Source of the DNA: Alsobacter sp040380755
Lineage (GTDB): Bacteria; Pseudomonadota; Alphaproteobacteria; Rhizobiales; Beijerinckiaceae
Direction: 5' to 3'
Assembly: GCA_040380755.1 (NCBI GenBank)
Contig: JBEIIL010000023.1
Coordinates: 1-37,009 of the forward strand
DNA length: 37,009 nucleotides
Below the pieces are notes generated by a model. The model searched no databases. It saw only the letters and a list, made by a program, of their open reading frames with translations, and was not told the origin of the DNA. Below, piece after piece: positions 28,169 to 35,531 of this stretch. Each line of letters opens with the position of its first letter. The first letter of the stretch is position 1. Position numbers and translations under genes: made by a program.

Positions 28169-28378
28169 CTAGTCGTTGACTGCAACCATGACATCCGACG
28201 CCTTGACCACCGCATAGGCCTCGAGGCCGACCACGAGGCCGAGCTTGTCGACCGCCGCAGTGGTGATCGCCGCGGTGACGATGGTGCCCTGCACGTCGAT
28301 TTTGATAGGAGCGGTGATCTGGCCCTTGGTGACCTTGACCACGGTGCCCTCCAGGCGGTTGCGGGCGCTGATCTTCAT
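28169..28378 (-). CDS. mop: Molbindin (Mop-domain molybdate/tungstate-binding protein)
   Basis: A 69-residue protein consisting of one TOBE/Mop domain. The start MKISARNRLEGTVVKVTKGQ and the following AITTAAVDKLGLVVG, then AYAVVKASDVMVAV, match the molbindin pattern, including the SARN-x-L-x-G-x-V opening. Molbindins form hexamers in the cytoplasm that store or buffer molybdate or tungstate; the same fold forms the ligand sites of ModE and ModC. GGAG lies 9 nt before the ATG. It lies 17 nt after modA and 9 nt before the TrmO-like gene. The length and clear motif make this the strongest evidence for an oxyanion role of the whole operon. Confidence 0.95.
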   Translation of the reverse strand: MKISARNRLEGTVVKVTKGQITAPIKIDVQGTIVTAAITTAAVDKLGLVVGLEAYAVVKASDVMVAVND

Positions 28379-28395
28379 GGCGGCAGTCTCCGGTT

Positions 28396-29208
28396 TCACT
28401 TCGTGGTGGCAGGAGCGGCGATGACGGTGAATCCCTGCGCCTCGAAGATGGCGCGGGCCCTTGCACTGGCCAGCGCGGCGATGAACTGCCGCGCCGCCTC
28501 GACCCGGCCGGAGCCGGCCGTCACGGCGAAGGGGTAGACAATAGGCGGGTGGCTGCCATCGGGAAAGCGGGCGACCACCTTCACCTTCGGTTCGGACGAC
28601 GCATCGGTGGCGTAGACGATGCCGAGCGGCGCCTCGCCGCGCGCCACGAAGCTGAGTGCGGCCCGCACATTCTCGCTCTGGGCGAGGCGAGGTTCGACCA
28701 TCGTCCAAAGCCCTAGGTTCTGCAGTGCCGCCTTGGCGTAGCGGCCGGCCGGCACGCTCGCCACCTCACCGGTGGCGATCCGCCCCGTCGCCCCGATGGC
28801 GTAACCGATGGCCGAGGCCGTGAGCGGCAGGTCACGCAACGCCGAATCGGCCGGCGCGATGACCACGAGCTTGTTGCCGAGCAGGCTCAGCCGCGTTTCA
28901 GGCTTCACCAGCCCGCGCTGCTGCAGATAGTCCATCCACTCAAGATCAGCCGAGGCGAGCACATCCGCCGGGGCACCATTCTCGATCTGTCGCGCCAGCG
29001 CCGAGGAGGCCGCATACGAGAACCGCACCGGGATGCCGGTGGCGGCTGTAAAGACCGGCGCCACCTCGTCCAGCGCGGTCTTCAGCGACGCTGCGGCGAA
29101 GACCGTCAGCGGCTCGGCGGCGGTCGCAGGACGCAGGACCACGGTCGCCGCGGCAAGCACGAGAGCGACGAGCACGGCGCGCCGTCCCGCACGCAAGAGG
29201 AATGACAT
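28396..29208 (-). CDS. modA: Molybdate ABC transporter substrate-binding protein
   Basis: A 270-residue periplasmic binding protein of the ModA type with a signal peptide (residues about 1-30, cleaved near TAA-EP). Family segments are VFAAASLKTALDEVAPVF at the mature N-terminus (Ser of the oxyanion site), FSYAASSALARQIENG (second Ser), IENGAPADVLASADLEWMD, IGYAIGATGRIATGEVAS and SENVRAALSFVARGEAPLGIVY with the Tyr that closes the site. It would bind molybdate or tungstate. Its usual partners ModB and ModC are absent from the window; instead it heads an operon with mop and a FecCD-type importer. An inverted repeat lies 52 nt upstream of the ATG. The importer it feeds, if any, is not clear from sequence. 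Confidence 0.93.
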   Translation of the reverse strand: MSFLLRAGRRAVLVALVLAAATVVLRPATAAEPLTVFAAASLKTALDEVAPVFTAATGIPVRFSYAASSALARQIENGAPADVLASADLEWMDYLQQRGLVKPETRLSLLGNKLVVIAPADSALRDLPLTASAIGYAIGATGRIATGEVASVPAGRYAKAALQNLGLWTMVEPRLAQSENVRAALSFVARGEAPLGIVYATDASSEPKVKVVARFPDGSHPPIVYPFAVTAGSGRVEAARQFIAALASARARAIFEAQGFTVIAAPATTK

Positions 29209-29260
29209 GGCGCTGGCTCCATAGGCTCAGGGTCTGGACGATCGAACATCCGTGACCGGC

Positions 29261-29276
29261 CGGAACCGCCGTTCCG
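29261..29276. promoter_or_regulatory. Inverted repeat upstream of modA
   Basis: CGGAAC, 4 nt, GTTCCG form a perfect inverted repeat 52 nt before the modA ATG. The half-site GGAAC/GTTCC also makes up the palindrome before the IclR gene at 35063-35075, though with a 4-nt spacer here instead of 3. It does not look like a ModE box (no TATA-rich half-sites). It could be an operator or just a chance hairpin. Confidence 0.3.
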
Positions 29277-29450
29277 AACCACCCCGGCGAGCGCACAGCG
29301 GGCCGTGAGGTCAACCCGTCAAATGTAGCCGCTTCCACCGCCCTGTGCCAACCGCGATCCGGCCCGCGGCGTTGGGCGCACCTGCAAGCGCGGCACATCG
29401 GTCCAGCTTCGCTCCGCCAGCCGCCGCAAGGGTGCCGCCCCCTCCGCGCC

Positions 29451-30128
29451 CTACTTCACCGTCGTCAGCTGGTGCCGGTAAATGTCGAGGGCCGAGCCCG
29501 GCACGAGGCCGGCTGTGGCGCGCACGTCCTCGCTGAGCGCGGCGCGGGCCGTGGCGATGAAATCTGGCGCCTCGCCCCAGCCCTCGCAGACCAGCACGAA
29601 AGGCGGCACCAGGTTGGCGGCACCCCTCGCCTGCTGTTCCGCGTTGACATAGCCGCTGGCGGCCAGGTCCGCCTCCAGCAGCAGCACGCTGGCAACCCCC
29701 GGCATCGCCGCCAGAGCGGGGATGATCCCGTCGATCATCCGGGTGCGGTAGTGGGTCTCCTGGCCGGCCACCACGGCGTGACGCAGGGTCGCCACCAGAC
29801 CGCCCTGGGCCGTGCCGGTGCGGACCGCGACACGGCACAGCGAGCGCGCCACATGGCGGAAGTGCCGCACGGCCGACAGCGTGCGCGGTGTCGGGTTGTC
29901 GAGCCGCTGCTTGTAGCCGGCGCCGGCAACGACATCGGGCGAGGCCGTCTCGTACAGGTTGAAGAACCCGAGCTCGGCGTCCACGGCTGCGAAGCGGCGG
30001 CCGCGCACAAAGCCCGGACTGGCCACCCGCTCCGGCATGTGCTCCTCGCCATGCCAGGCGTAGAACTCGGCAAGTCCCTCCGGCACGATGTCGTGCCAGA
30101 TCGCGACCGCGCCACCGCCGATCGTCAT
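29451..30128 (-). CDS. EthD-like dimeric alpha+beta barrel protein
   Basis: A 225-residue cytoplasmic protein that looks like two ferredoxin-like alpha+beta halves in tandem. The first half begins AIWHDIVPEGLAEFYAWHGEEHMPER, a Trp-His followed by a His-Gly-Glu-Glu-His pattern reminiscent of EthD-type small enzymes and antibiotic-biosynthesis monooxygenase-like barrels; the second half contains IDGIIPALAAMPGVASVLLLEADLAA. No cofactor motif is evident. The ATG overlaps the stop of the DapA-like gene by one base (TGATG); the longer open frame to 30287 lies inside that gene. As the last gene of the IclR-linked operon it probably acts on the same compound. I cannot assign a reaction. Confidence 0.75.
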   Translation of the reverse strand: MTIGGGAVAIWHDIVPEGLAEFYAWHGEEHMPERVASPGFVRGRRFAAVDAELGFFNLYETASPDVVAGAGYKQRLDNPTPRTLSAVRHFRHVARSLCRVAVRTGTAQGGLVATLRHAVVAGQETHYRTRMIDGIIPALAAMPGVASVLLLEADLAASGYVNAEQQARGAANLVPPFVLVCEGWGEAPDFIATARAALSEDVRATAGLVPGSALDIYRHQLTTVK

Positions 30129-31048
30129 CACAGCAGCCCCTGCCGGCGCATCAGCGCGGCGAGGGCATCGCGCTCGGCCCCACCGATGCCCAGCTGCGGC
30201 TCCCGGCAGGCTGCGCAGGGGATCAGCCCCTGCAGGCGCAGTACCTCCTTCATGCGTGGCCGGAAATCGCGGATCGGCGGCTGCCAACAGGTGCGCGCAA
30301 TCGGGCCGATCTGCGCCCAGATCGCCCGAGCCGCCGCGAAGTCACCGCTCTGCACGCCGGCATTCATGGCGATCAGCTCCCGGGTGAAGCTGCCGGCAAA
30401 GCCGATCAGCGCCCCGGTGCAGCCCATGGTCATCGCCTCGAAGATGAAGGTGTCGCTGCCCGTCAGCACGCCGATCGGCTGCGGCAAAGCCGCCGCCACC
30501 TCGACCGTCGACAGGGTCTGGGCCACGTCGAAGGACGCCTCCTTGATGGCGACGATCTCCGGGATCTCGGCCATCTGACGCAGGATGTCGGGCGTGTAGT
30601 CGGGGCCCCAGCCCTTCGGGAACTGGAAGCAGATCAGCGGCAGCCGCGACGCATCGGCGATGGCCTTGTGGAAGCGATGGATCATGTCGCCGGGCACCGG
30701 AGCGCCCGAGAAGGTCGGAAACGGCGGGAACACCGCGAGGCCATCGACTCCCGCGCGGGCATAGCGCTCGGCCTTCGCGGCTGCGGCGCGCGTGGACCCG
30801 GCGACAACACCCGACAACAGCGCCGTGCGCCCGCCGATCACGGCCTTGCAGCGGACGATGACCTCGTCCTGTTCGGCCTCGGTAAGGGCGATGACCTCGG
30901 ACGCGTCCATGTTCATCGCAATGCCGACAGGGCGCTGGCCGGCGACCCAGTCGATGTAGCGTTCGGTGGCGCCCCAGTCGATGGCGCCATCCTCATGCAT
31001 CGGCAGGAAGGGGGCGGCGATCACGCCGGTGACAGGACGGCTCAGCAT
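30128..31048 (-). CDS. DapA-family (DHDPS/NAL-like) aldolase or lyase with atypical active site
   Basis: A 306-residue TIM-barrel protein of the dihydrodipicolinate synthase/N-acetylneuraminate lyase family, which form a Schiff base with a keto acid. The Schiff-base lysine is present (IVAIKEAS, Lys169). The usual GTTGE phosphate/carboxylate-binding motif reads MDASE (residues 47-51), the tyrosine in the YNVP segment is Phe141 in CFQFP, and the tyrosine in the PYY segment is Phe110. So the Thr-Tyr-Tyr relay known from DapA is gone and the reaction is unlikely to be lysine biosynthesis. The ATG has a good ribosome site (GAGGTG) that overlaps the ATPase stop. Context with an importer, a cupin and an IclR regulator suggests a catabolic lyase, hydratase or dehydratase for an imported acid. 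Confidence 0.88.
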   Translation of the reverse strand: MLSRPVTGVIAAPFLPMHEDGAIDWGATERYIDWVAGQRPVGIAMNMDASEVIALTEAEQDEVIVRCKAVIGGRTALLSGVVAGSTRAAAAKAERYARAGVDGLAVFPPFPTFSGAPVPGDMIHRFHKAIADASRLPLICFQFPKGWGPDYTPDILRQMAEIPEIVAIKEASFDVAQTLSTVEVAAALPQPIGVLTGSDTFIFEAMTMGCTGALIGFAGSFTRELIAMNAGVQSGDFAAARAIWAQIGPIARTCWQPPIRDFRPRMKEVLRLQGLIPCAACREPQLGIGGAERDALAALMRRQGLL

Positions 31049-31057
31049 GGCTTCACC

Positions 31058-31891
31058 TCAGTATTTGATCACGCCGTGGCGCATGAAGCGCTCGGTGATG
31101 GACTCGCAGTATTCGGCAAAGCGCGGGCTCGCGAGCACGGTCTTGTCGCGCGGGCGCGGCAGGTCGATGGGCAGGATCGTGTCGATCCGCCCGGGGCGCG
31201 GCGTCATCACCACCACCCGGTCGGCCAGCGCCACCGCCTCGGCGATCCCGTGGGTGATGAACACCGTCGTCTGGCGCCGCCCCAGCCACAGCTTTTCCAG
31301 GTCGATTCGCATCTGCTCGCGGGTCAACGCGTCCAGCGCGCCAAAAGGCTCGTCCATCATCAGGAGCGGCGGGTCATGGATCAATCCCCTGACGATGGCC
31401 GCGCGCTGGCGCATGCCGCCCGACAGCTCGCGCGGCATCCGGTCGGCGAAGCCCTCCAGGCCAACGCTGCGCAGGAGCTCCAGCGCCCGATCCCGGTAGG
31501 CGTGGGGCTGCAGCCCGCGCAGCTCGATCTGCACCAGGACATTGTCGAGGATGTTGCGCCAGTCGAGCAGGACGGGGCTCTGGAACACAACGCCGATATC
31601 GGTGAACGGACCACGCACGGTGGTGCCACCGATCGACACGCGCCCGGAGCTCGGCGCGATCAGCCCGGCCATGATCTTCAACAGGGTGCTCTTGCCGCAG
31701 CCGGACGGCCCCAGCACGGCGACGAACTCGCCGGGAGCAACCGACAGGTCAACCCGGTCGATCGCCCGCGTCACGCGGCCGTCGCGCTGGAAGGTCTGCG
31801 AGATCTCCTCCAGCGCCACGGCAACGCCGCCCGGGTCCGGCGCGGATGGCCGGTTCCGGGCGGTTGCTTCCAGTGCGTCCGATGCGGTCAC
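31058..31891 (-). CDS. SsuB/TauB-type ABC importer ATPase
   Basis: A 277-residue ATPase of the nitrate/sulfonate/taurine-type importers. Walker A is GPSGCGKST, the Q-loop is GVVFQSPVLLDWR, the signature is LSGGMRQRAAIVRGL, Walker B is LLMMDEPFGALDALT and the switch His is in FITHGIAEAVALADR. The start is GTG, overlapping the binding-protein stop as GTGA. The first 25 or so residues form an extra tail before the usual beginning (VAVALEEISQTF). With the permease at 32929 and binding protein at 31888 it makes a complete importer, and 9 nt later comes the DapA-like gene. The substrate is unknown and may be an aromatic, sulfonate or other small organic anion. Confidence 0.92.
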   Translation of the reverse strand: MTASDALEATARNRPSAPDPGGVAVALEEISQTFQRDGRVTRAIDRVDLSVAPGEFVAVLGPSGCGKSTLLKIMAGLIAPSSGRVSIGGTTVRGPFTDIGVVFQSPVLLDWRNILDNVLVQIELRGLQPHAYRDRALELLRSVGLEGFADRMPRELSGGMRQRAAIVRGLIHDPPLLMMDEPFGALDALTREQMRIDLEKLWLGRRQTTVFITHGIAEAVALADRVVVMTPRPGRIDTILPIDLPRPRDKTVLASPRFAEYCESITERFMRHGVIKY

Positions 31892-32871
31892 CGCACCGCG
31901 CCAGTCACGAAGTCGTTGGTGTGGAAGGCGGTCCAGTCGGACGTCGTCTCCAGGCCACGATACTTTTTCAGCAGGTCGATGGTCTGCTTCCAGTCCCGCT
32001 CGTCGCCAAAGCCGGTGCGACCCTTGACGTTGGGCGAGTCCATCAGCTCGAAATCGACCAGCATCTGGTCTTTCGTCGACTGCCGGTTCAGGTCGGGCTT
32101 GGCCTTCATCGCCGCATCGACGGCGGCGTCGGGGTTCTTCTTCGCCTCGTCCCAGGACTTGATCGAGGCGCGGACGAAGCGCTGGACGAGATCCGGCTTG
32201 TTCTTGATCGTGGCGGCGCCGGCAACGATGGTCATGCCGACAATGTTGGCGCCATTGTCGGCAAAGCGCAGCGCGGCCGGCTCCTGGCCGCGATACTTGA
32301 TCAGGAAGAACTGGTCGTCGGCCCCGCCCAGCAGTGCGTCGGCGCGCTTTTCCAGCACGGTCACGACCTTGGCCGCCGGATCGACCTGGACGAAGGAGAT
32401 CTTCGACAGGTCGAGCTTGTGGTGCGCCGCCAGCGCCTCGAACAGCTGCCGCAGCGGGTCGCCCGGCGACACGGCGAGCGACTTGCCTTCCAGGTCCTTC
32501 GGCGTCTTGATCCCGGCCGAAGCCAGCGACACGACGCTGAAGCCCGTCGAGCTGAGGACCGTCATCACCGACTTGATCTCACCGCCCTTGGCGATGAGCG
32601 AGATGACGCTGGAGCTGTCGGCCATGCCGAACGTGTCCGACCCGGCGGCGACCACCTGCACGGTGTTGCCGGAGCCGCGCCCCTCGTTGATGGTCAGGTC
32701 GATGCCTTCGGCCTTGAAGAAGCCCTTCTCGACCCCGTAGTAGAAGGGGACGTGGAGCCCGCCCAGATACCAGTTGAGGCGCAGCGACACGGCATCCTGC
32801 GCCCGCGCCGCGCCCGAGGCCAGCAGCGGCAGGGCCGCCGCCAGCGCCAGCAAAATCCGTCGTGTGGTCAT
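31888..32871 (-). CDS. NMT1/SsuA-type periplasmic substrate-binding protein
   Basis: A 327-residue secreted binding protein of the SsuA/THI5-like (NMT1) group. The signal peptide ends near ARA-QD. The mature protein starts with the family pattern LRLNWYLGGLHVPFYYGVEKG, followed by FFKAEGIDLTINEGRGSGNTVQ and DTFGMADSSSVI, which outline the ligand cleft. Such proteins bind sulfonates, nitrate, thiamine precursors or aromatic acids, so the ligand is not settled. The ribosome site before the ATG is strong (GGAGGAAACG). The gap to the permease upstream is 57 nt, the largest within this operon, and the stop overlaps the ATPase GTG. This protein would deliver the operon's substrate to the permease. 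Confidence 0.92.
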   Translation of the reverse strand: MTTRRILLALAAALPLLASGAARAQDAVSLRLNWYLGGLHVPFYYGVEKGFFKAEGIDLTINEGRGSGNTVQVVAAGSDTFGMADSSSVISLIAKGGEIKSVMTVLSSTGFSVVSLASAGIKTPKDLEGKSLAVSPGDPLRQLFEALAAHHKLDLSKISFVQVDPAAKVVTVLEKRADALLGGADDQFFLIKYRGQEPAALRFADNGANIVGMTIVAGAATIKNKPDLVQRFVRASIKSWDEAKKNPDAAVDAAMKAKPDLNRQSTKDQMLVDFELMDSPNVKGRTGFGDERDWKQTIDLLKKYRGLETTSDWTAFHTNDFVTGAVR

Positions 32872-32928
32872 CGTTTCCTCCCTGATGGTGTCATGTCCGG
32901 TCCGCGGGTTGATCCCGCGGCGGTGGTC

Positions 32929-33750
32929 TCAAATACCGGTGATATCCACGGGCCGTTGCGAGACGTGCCAGGGGATCACCAGCCGTTCGATCAGCTCGAC
33001 GACGTAGTAGACGGCGAGGCCGATCACGCTGAGCAGCACAATGATCGCGAAGACCATCGGCGTCTCGAGATTGCCGTTGTACTGCTGCAGCAGGTAGCCC
33101 AGCCCTCGGTCGGAGGCGACGAACTCGGCCACGACCGCGGCGGTGGCCGACAGGGCCGCGCCGACCTTCAGCCCGGTGAAGATCTCCGGCAGCGCCTGCG
33201 GAAGGCGGATCTTGAGGAACATGCGCAGGCCGCCCGCGCCGGTGGTGCGGGCGAAATCCATGATGTCGGGATCGACCGACTTGAACCCCGCCACGCTCGC
33301 AACGACGATGGGGAAGAAGCACAGCAGGAAGACGATCAGCAGCTTCGGCCCGAAGCCGAAGCCGAACCAGATGATGAACAGGGGCGCGATCGCGATCTTG
33401 GGAATGATCTGCAGGAAGACGATCACCGGATAGATCGCCTCCTCGACAAAGCGCCAGCGCACCACCGCCCAGGCCAGCGGAATGCTGACCACGACCGCCA
33501 GCAGATAGCCGCCGAGGATCTCCTGCGTGGTCACCCAGGCTGCAGAGAACACTATCGGCCAGCGCTTCAGGAACTCGGTCCAGATCCGGCTCGGCGGCGG
33601 CAGCAGATACTCCTTGATGCCGAACAGCTTGACGGCGAATTCCCACAGCAGGAACAGCGACACGAAAACGATGATCAGCCCGATCCGACGCCGCAGCCAG
33701 GTCGCGACGCGGCGACCGGACGTGGGACGATCGAGGGCTGGCGCGCTCAC
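32929..33750 (-). CDS. SsuC/TauC-type ABC importer permease
   Basis: A 273-residue membrane protein with about six helices, matching BinQ/SsuC-type permeases. The EAA-like loop reads TTGAGGLRMFLKIRLPQALPEIFTGLKVG in that order, where it would contact the ATPase. Other family segments are WVTTQEILGGYLLAVVVSIPL and VVAEFVASDRGLGYLLQQYNGN. The start is GTG, overlapping the cupin stop (GTGA). It partners the binding protein and the ATPase encoded just downstream. An alternative frame through the same interval is a composition artefact. Confidence 0.93.
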   Translation of the reverse strand: MSAPALDRPTSGRRVATWLRRRIGLIIVFVSLFLLWEFAVKLFGIKEYLLPPPSRIWTEFLKRWPIVFSAAWVTTQEILGGYLLAVVVSIPLAWAVVRWRFVEEAIYPVIVFLQIIPKIAIAPLFIIWFGFGFGPKLLIVFLLCFFPIVVASVAGFKSVDPDIMDFARTTGAGGLRMFLKIRLPQALPEIFTGLKVGAALSATAAVVAEFVASDRGLGYLLQQYNGNLETPMVFAIIVLLSVIGLAVYYVVELIERLVIPWHVSQRPVDITGI

Positions 33751-34193
33751 GCCGCGTCTCCGCCAGGCGGCCTGTCGAAAACACCGAACCGGGCCGGCAG
33801 GTTGATCTCGATCAGCTCCAGGTCGTCCGAACGGCCGACGACGTTGTGGGCGACACCGGCCGGCTGCGACAGGCAGCCGCCCGCCGCGACCGTGACGGTG
33901 TCGGGTACGCCTTCGTACCGGAAGCTGATCCAGCCTTTCAGCACGTAGACGATGTGCCCGGTCATGTCGTGCCAGTGCCAGCCGGTTTCGCCCGGGAAGC
34001 TCTTGATCGCACGGATATGCTTGGCGCCGAGCGTCCCGCCAGTCGCGGCATCGAGGCCGAGGTCGCGGTACTCCACGTCGGCGCGCGGCCCGTCACGCGT
34101 GAAGGCGTCCTCCGAGTAGGGAACCAGCGACAGCCGCGTCAGCGCGGCGTCCAGCGGAAGAGGCCCGTCATACCGCGGTTGGGCGTCGCTCAT
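33747..34193 (-). CDS. Small cupin-domain protein
   Basis: A 148-residue single-domain cupin. Motif 1 is GWHWHDMTGHIVYVLKG, with His residues placed for metal binding, and motif 2 is AAGGCLSQPAGVAHNV with a further His. Such proteins bind a metal and act as small dioxygenases, isomerases, lyases or ligand sensors. The start could be the ATG at 34196 or at 34193; GGGAG is spaced 7 nt from the latter, so that is used. It lies within the last 26 nt of the IclR regulator gene, and its stop overlaps the permease start. The longer frame upstream is not coding because it lies within the regulator. Function is unknown; it likely modifies or senses the compound imported by the operon. Confidence 0.85.
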   Translation of the reverse strand: MSDAQPRYDGPLPLDAALTRLSLVPYSEDAFTRDGPRADVEYRDLGLDAATGGTLGAKHIRAIKSFPGETGWHWHDMTGHIVYVLKGWISFRYEGVPDTVTVAAGGCLSQPAGVAHNVVGRSDDLELIEINLPARFGVFDRPPGGDAA

Positions 34194-35046
34194 CATCGGT
34201 CTCCCGGGGCGTGATGGCGCGCGCTGGCGCCGGCGAGCCCGCTGATCGGGCGGTTGGTGACAGGCGCAGCGGCCAGATGGCGCCAAGCTCACGGGCGGCA
34301 CCGGCCAGCCGCTCGGCCAGCCGGATCCTGCGGTCTTGCCCGAAGCGCAGCAGCGGCCCGGCGAGGCTCAGTGTCGCCACCGCGGCGCGATCCGGCCGCG
34401 ACGCATCGAAGACCGCAACCGCGACCGCACCCGTTCCAGGCTCGCCCTCCTCCACGGCCTCGCCGATCCCGCTGCGCCGGGTCTCACGCAGCAAGGGTCG
34501 AAAGGCCTCGAGCGTGCGGGCGACCCGCGGACCGAACCGGTCCGGCGTCTGCAGGCCGGTCTCGGCGACGATGCGCAGCGCCTCACGCTCCGGCAGGGTC
34601 GCGAGCCAGGCCTTGCCCGCCGCAGTGGCGTGCAGCACGACGTCATGGCCGGTGTCGTGGTCGATGTCAGGATCGTAGCGCAGGCCGGACCGCGCGCCCT
34701 GCGCCTTGGCGACCCAGACGAGGCGGTCGCCGTCGACGACCGCAAGTCGGGCGAGTTCGCCGCTCTCGGCGGCCAGTCCGTCAAGGATCGGCTGGACCAG
34801 ATCGTCGAGCCCGGTGCACACATAGTGGCGCAGGCCCAGCATAGCGAGCTTCAGCGTCAGCCCATAGCGTGCGGTTCCGGGAGCTTGCTGGACATAGCCG
34901 GACTCCTGCAGCAGCGCGAGCAGCCGATGGGTTGCGCTCTTGGGCAGCGACAGGATTTCACCGAGTTCGGTCAGCATCACCCCGTCGGGGCGACCGGCGA
35001 GGTGTTCAAGAATGCCCAGGGCCCGCTTCGTCGTCGACTGGTTCAC
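34168..35046 (-). CDS. IclR-family transcriptional regulator
   Basis: A 292-residue regulator of the IclR family, somewhat longer than the usual 250-270 because of a Pro/Arg-rich C-terminal tail. An N-terminal winged helix-turn-helix is visible (TTKRALGILEHLAG, then LTELGEILSLPKSATHRLLALL), followed by the effector-binding GAF-like domain with HATAAGKAWLA and GAVAVAVFDASR. IclR proteins bind small carbon-source-like ligands and act as repressors or activators. The start is GTG, and a palindrome of GGAAC, 3 nt, GTTCC lies 17 nt upstream, a placement that suggests autoregulation. It heads the run cupin, SsuC-, SsuA-, SsuB-like, DapA-like and EthD-like genes on the same strand, and the effector is probably the compound they import and metabolise. 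Confidence 0.93.
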   Translation of the reverse strand: MNQSTTKRALGILEHLAGRPDGVMLTELGEILSLPKSATHRLLALLQESGYVQQAPGTARYGLTLKLAMLGLRHYVCTGLDDLVQPILDGLAAESGELARLAVVDGDRLVWVAKAQGARSGLRYDPDIDHDTGHDVVLHATAAGKAWLATLPEREALRIVAETGLQTPDRFGPRVARTLEAFRPLLRETRRSGIGEAVEEGEPGTGAVAVAVFDASRPDRAAVATLSLAGPLLRFGQDRRIRLAERLAGAARELGAIWPLRLSPTARSAGSPAPARAITPRETDDERRPTAV

Positions 35047-35531
35047 GCCGCGACCTATTATCGGAACAGCGTTCCACTATCGACACGACGCCCTGCCCTG
35101 TCAATCGCCCGGGCAGTGGCCACGTACGGCAGGTCGCGAAGGGTCGCCCCTAACTCTGCCTGGAGGAAAAAATCAGGGGCAGATCACAGGGCCGCAGCAG
35201 CCGCGTTGCGTTTCGGTCGTGGTAACTTCGATTCCTGACGAACGGTCGCGCTCCCCAGACCGGCGTCCTGAAACGGCATGGTCCTCAAGCTGGGCTTCTC
35301 ACTGCTGCGAATTTCAGCCGTGTTGAAATGCAGAATGCCAGTCGCCCCGTCGATCATGAGATCGAGGCAGGCGTTGACGAGATCGGGGCAATCGCCGTGG
35401 CATGCGGGATGACCCTTGAGAGAGACTAGGGAAGCCAGGCGGCGTGACGTCCTGACCGGTCGCCTCGCCGCCCCCGTGACGCTCATTCCGCGACGTGACG
35501 CACCTGATCGAGACGCGCCTGCCGGTCGCGG
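35047..35531. other. Intergenic stretch left of YghU with no convincing gene
   Basis: This 485-nt stretch holds the IclR promoter and then the tail end of a region that changes in character. A frame of 100 codons on the minus strand (35184-35486) has no recognisable motif and only a weak ribosome site, so I do not call it a gene. Sequence composition is less GC-rich than the operon genes, similar to the YghU/IS end of the window. I see no RNA gene or obvious repeat apart from the palindrome at 35063-35075. Confidence 0.5.
35063..35075. promoter_or_regulatory. Probable IclR operator: palindrome GGAAC-N3-GTTCC
   Basis: A perfect inverted repeat, GGAAC, AGC, GTTCC, is centred 23 nt before the IclR GTG on the minus strand. 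IclR-family regulators typically bind short palindromes of this kind in their own promoter regions. The placement so close to the start codon would suit repression of the regulator and the whole downstream operon. The spacing and sequence have not been matched to a characterised operator. Confidence 0.5.

Noticed and set aside
29209..29450. ModE box or molybdenum-cofactor riboswitch before modA
   Set aside because: No TATA-rich inverted repeat and no conserved riboswitch core was visible; only the short GGAAC/GTTCC repeat stands out.
30668..33948. Two overlapping plus-strand frames of about 690-700 codons across the ABC importer genes
   Set aside because: Antisense shadows with Arg/Gln/His-rich, non-protein-like composition.
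35184..35486. A 100-codon minus-strand frame left of YghU
   Set aside because: Weak ribosome site, no recognisable motif and Arg-rich ends; kept only as part of the description of the gap.
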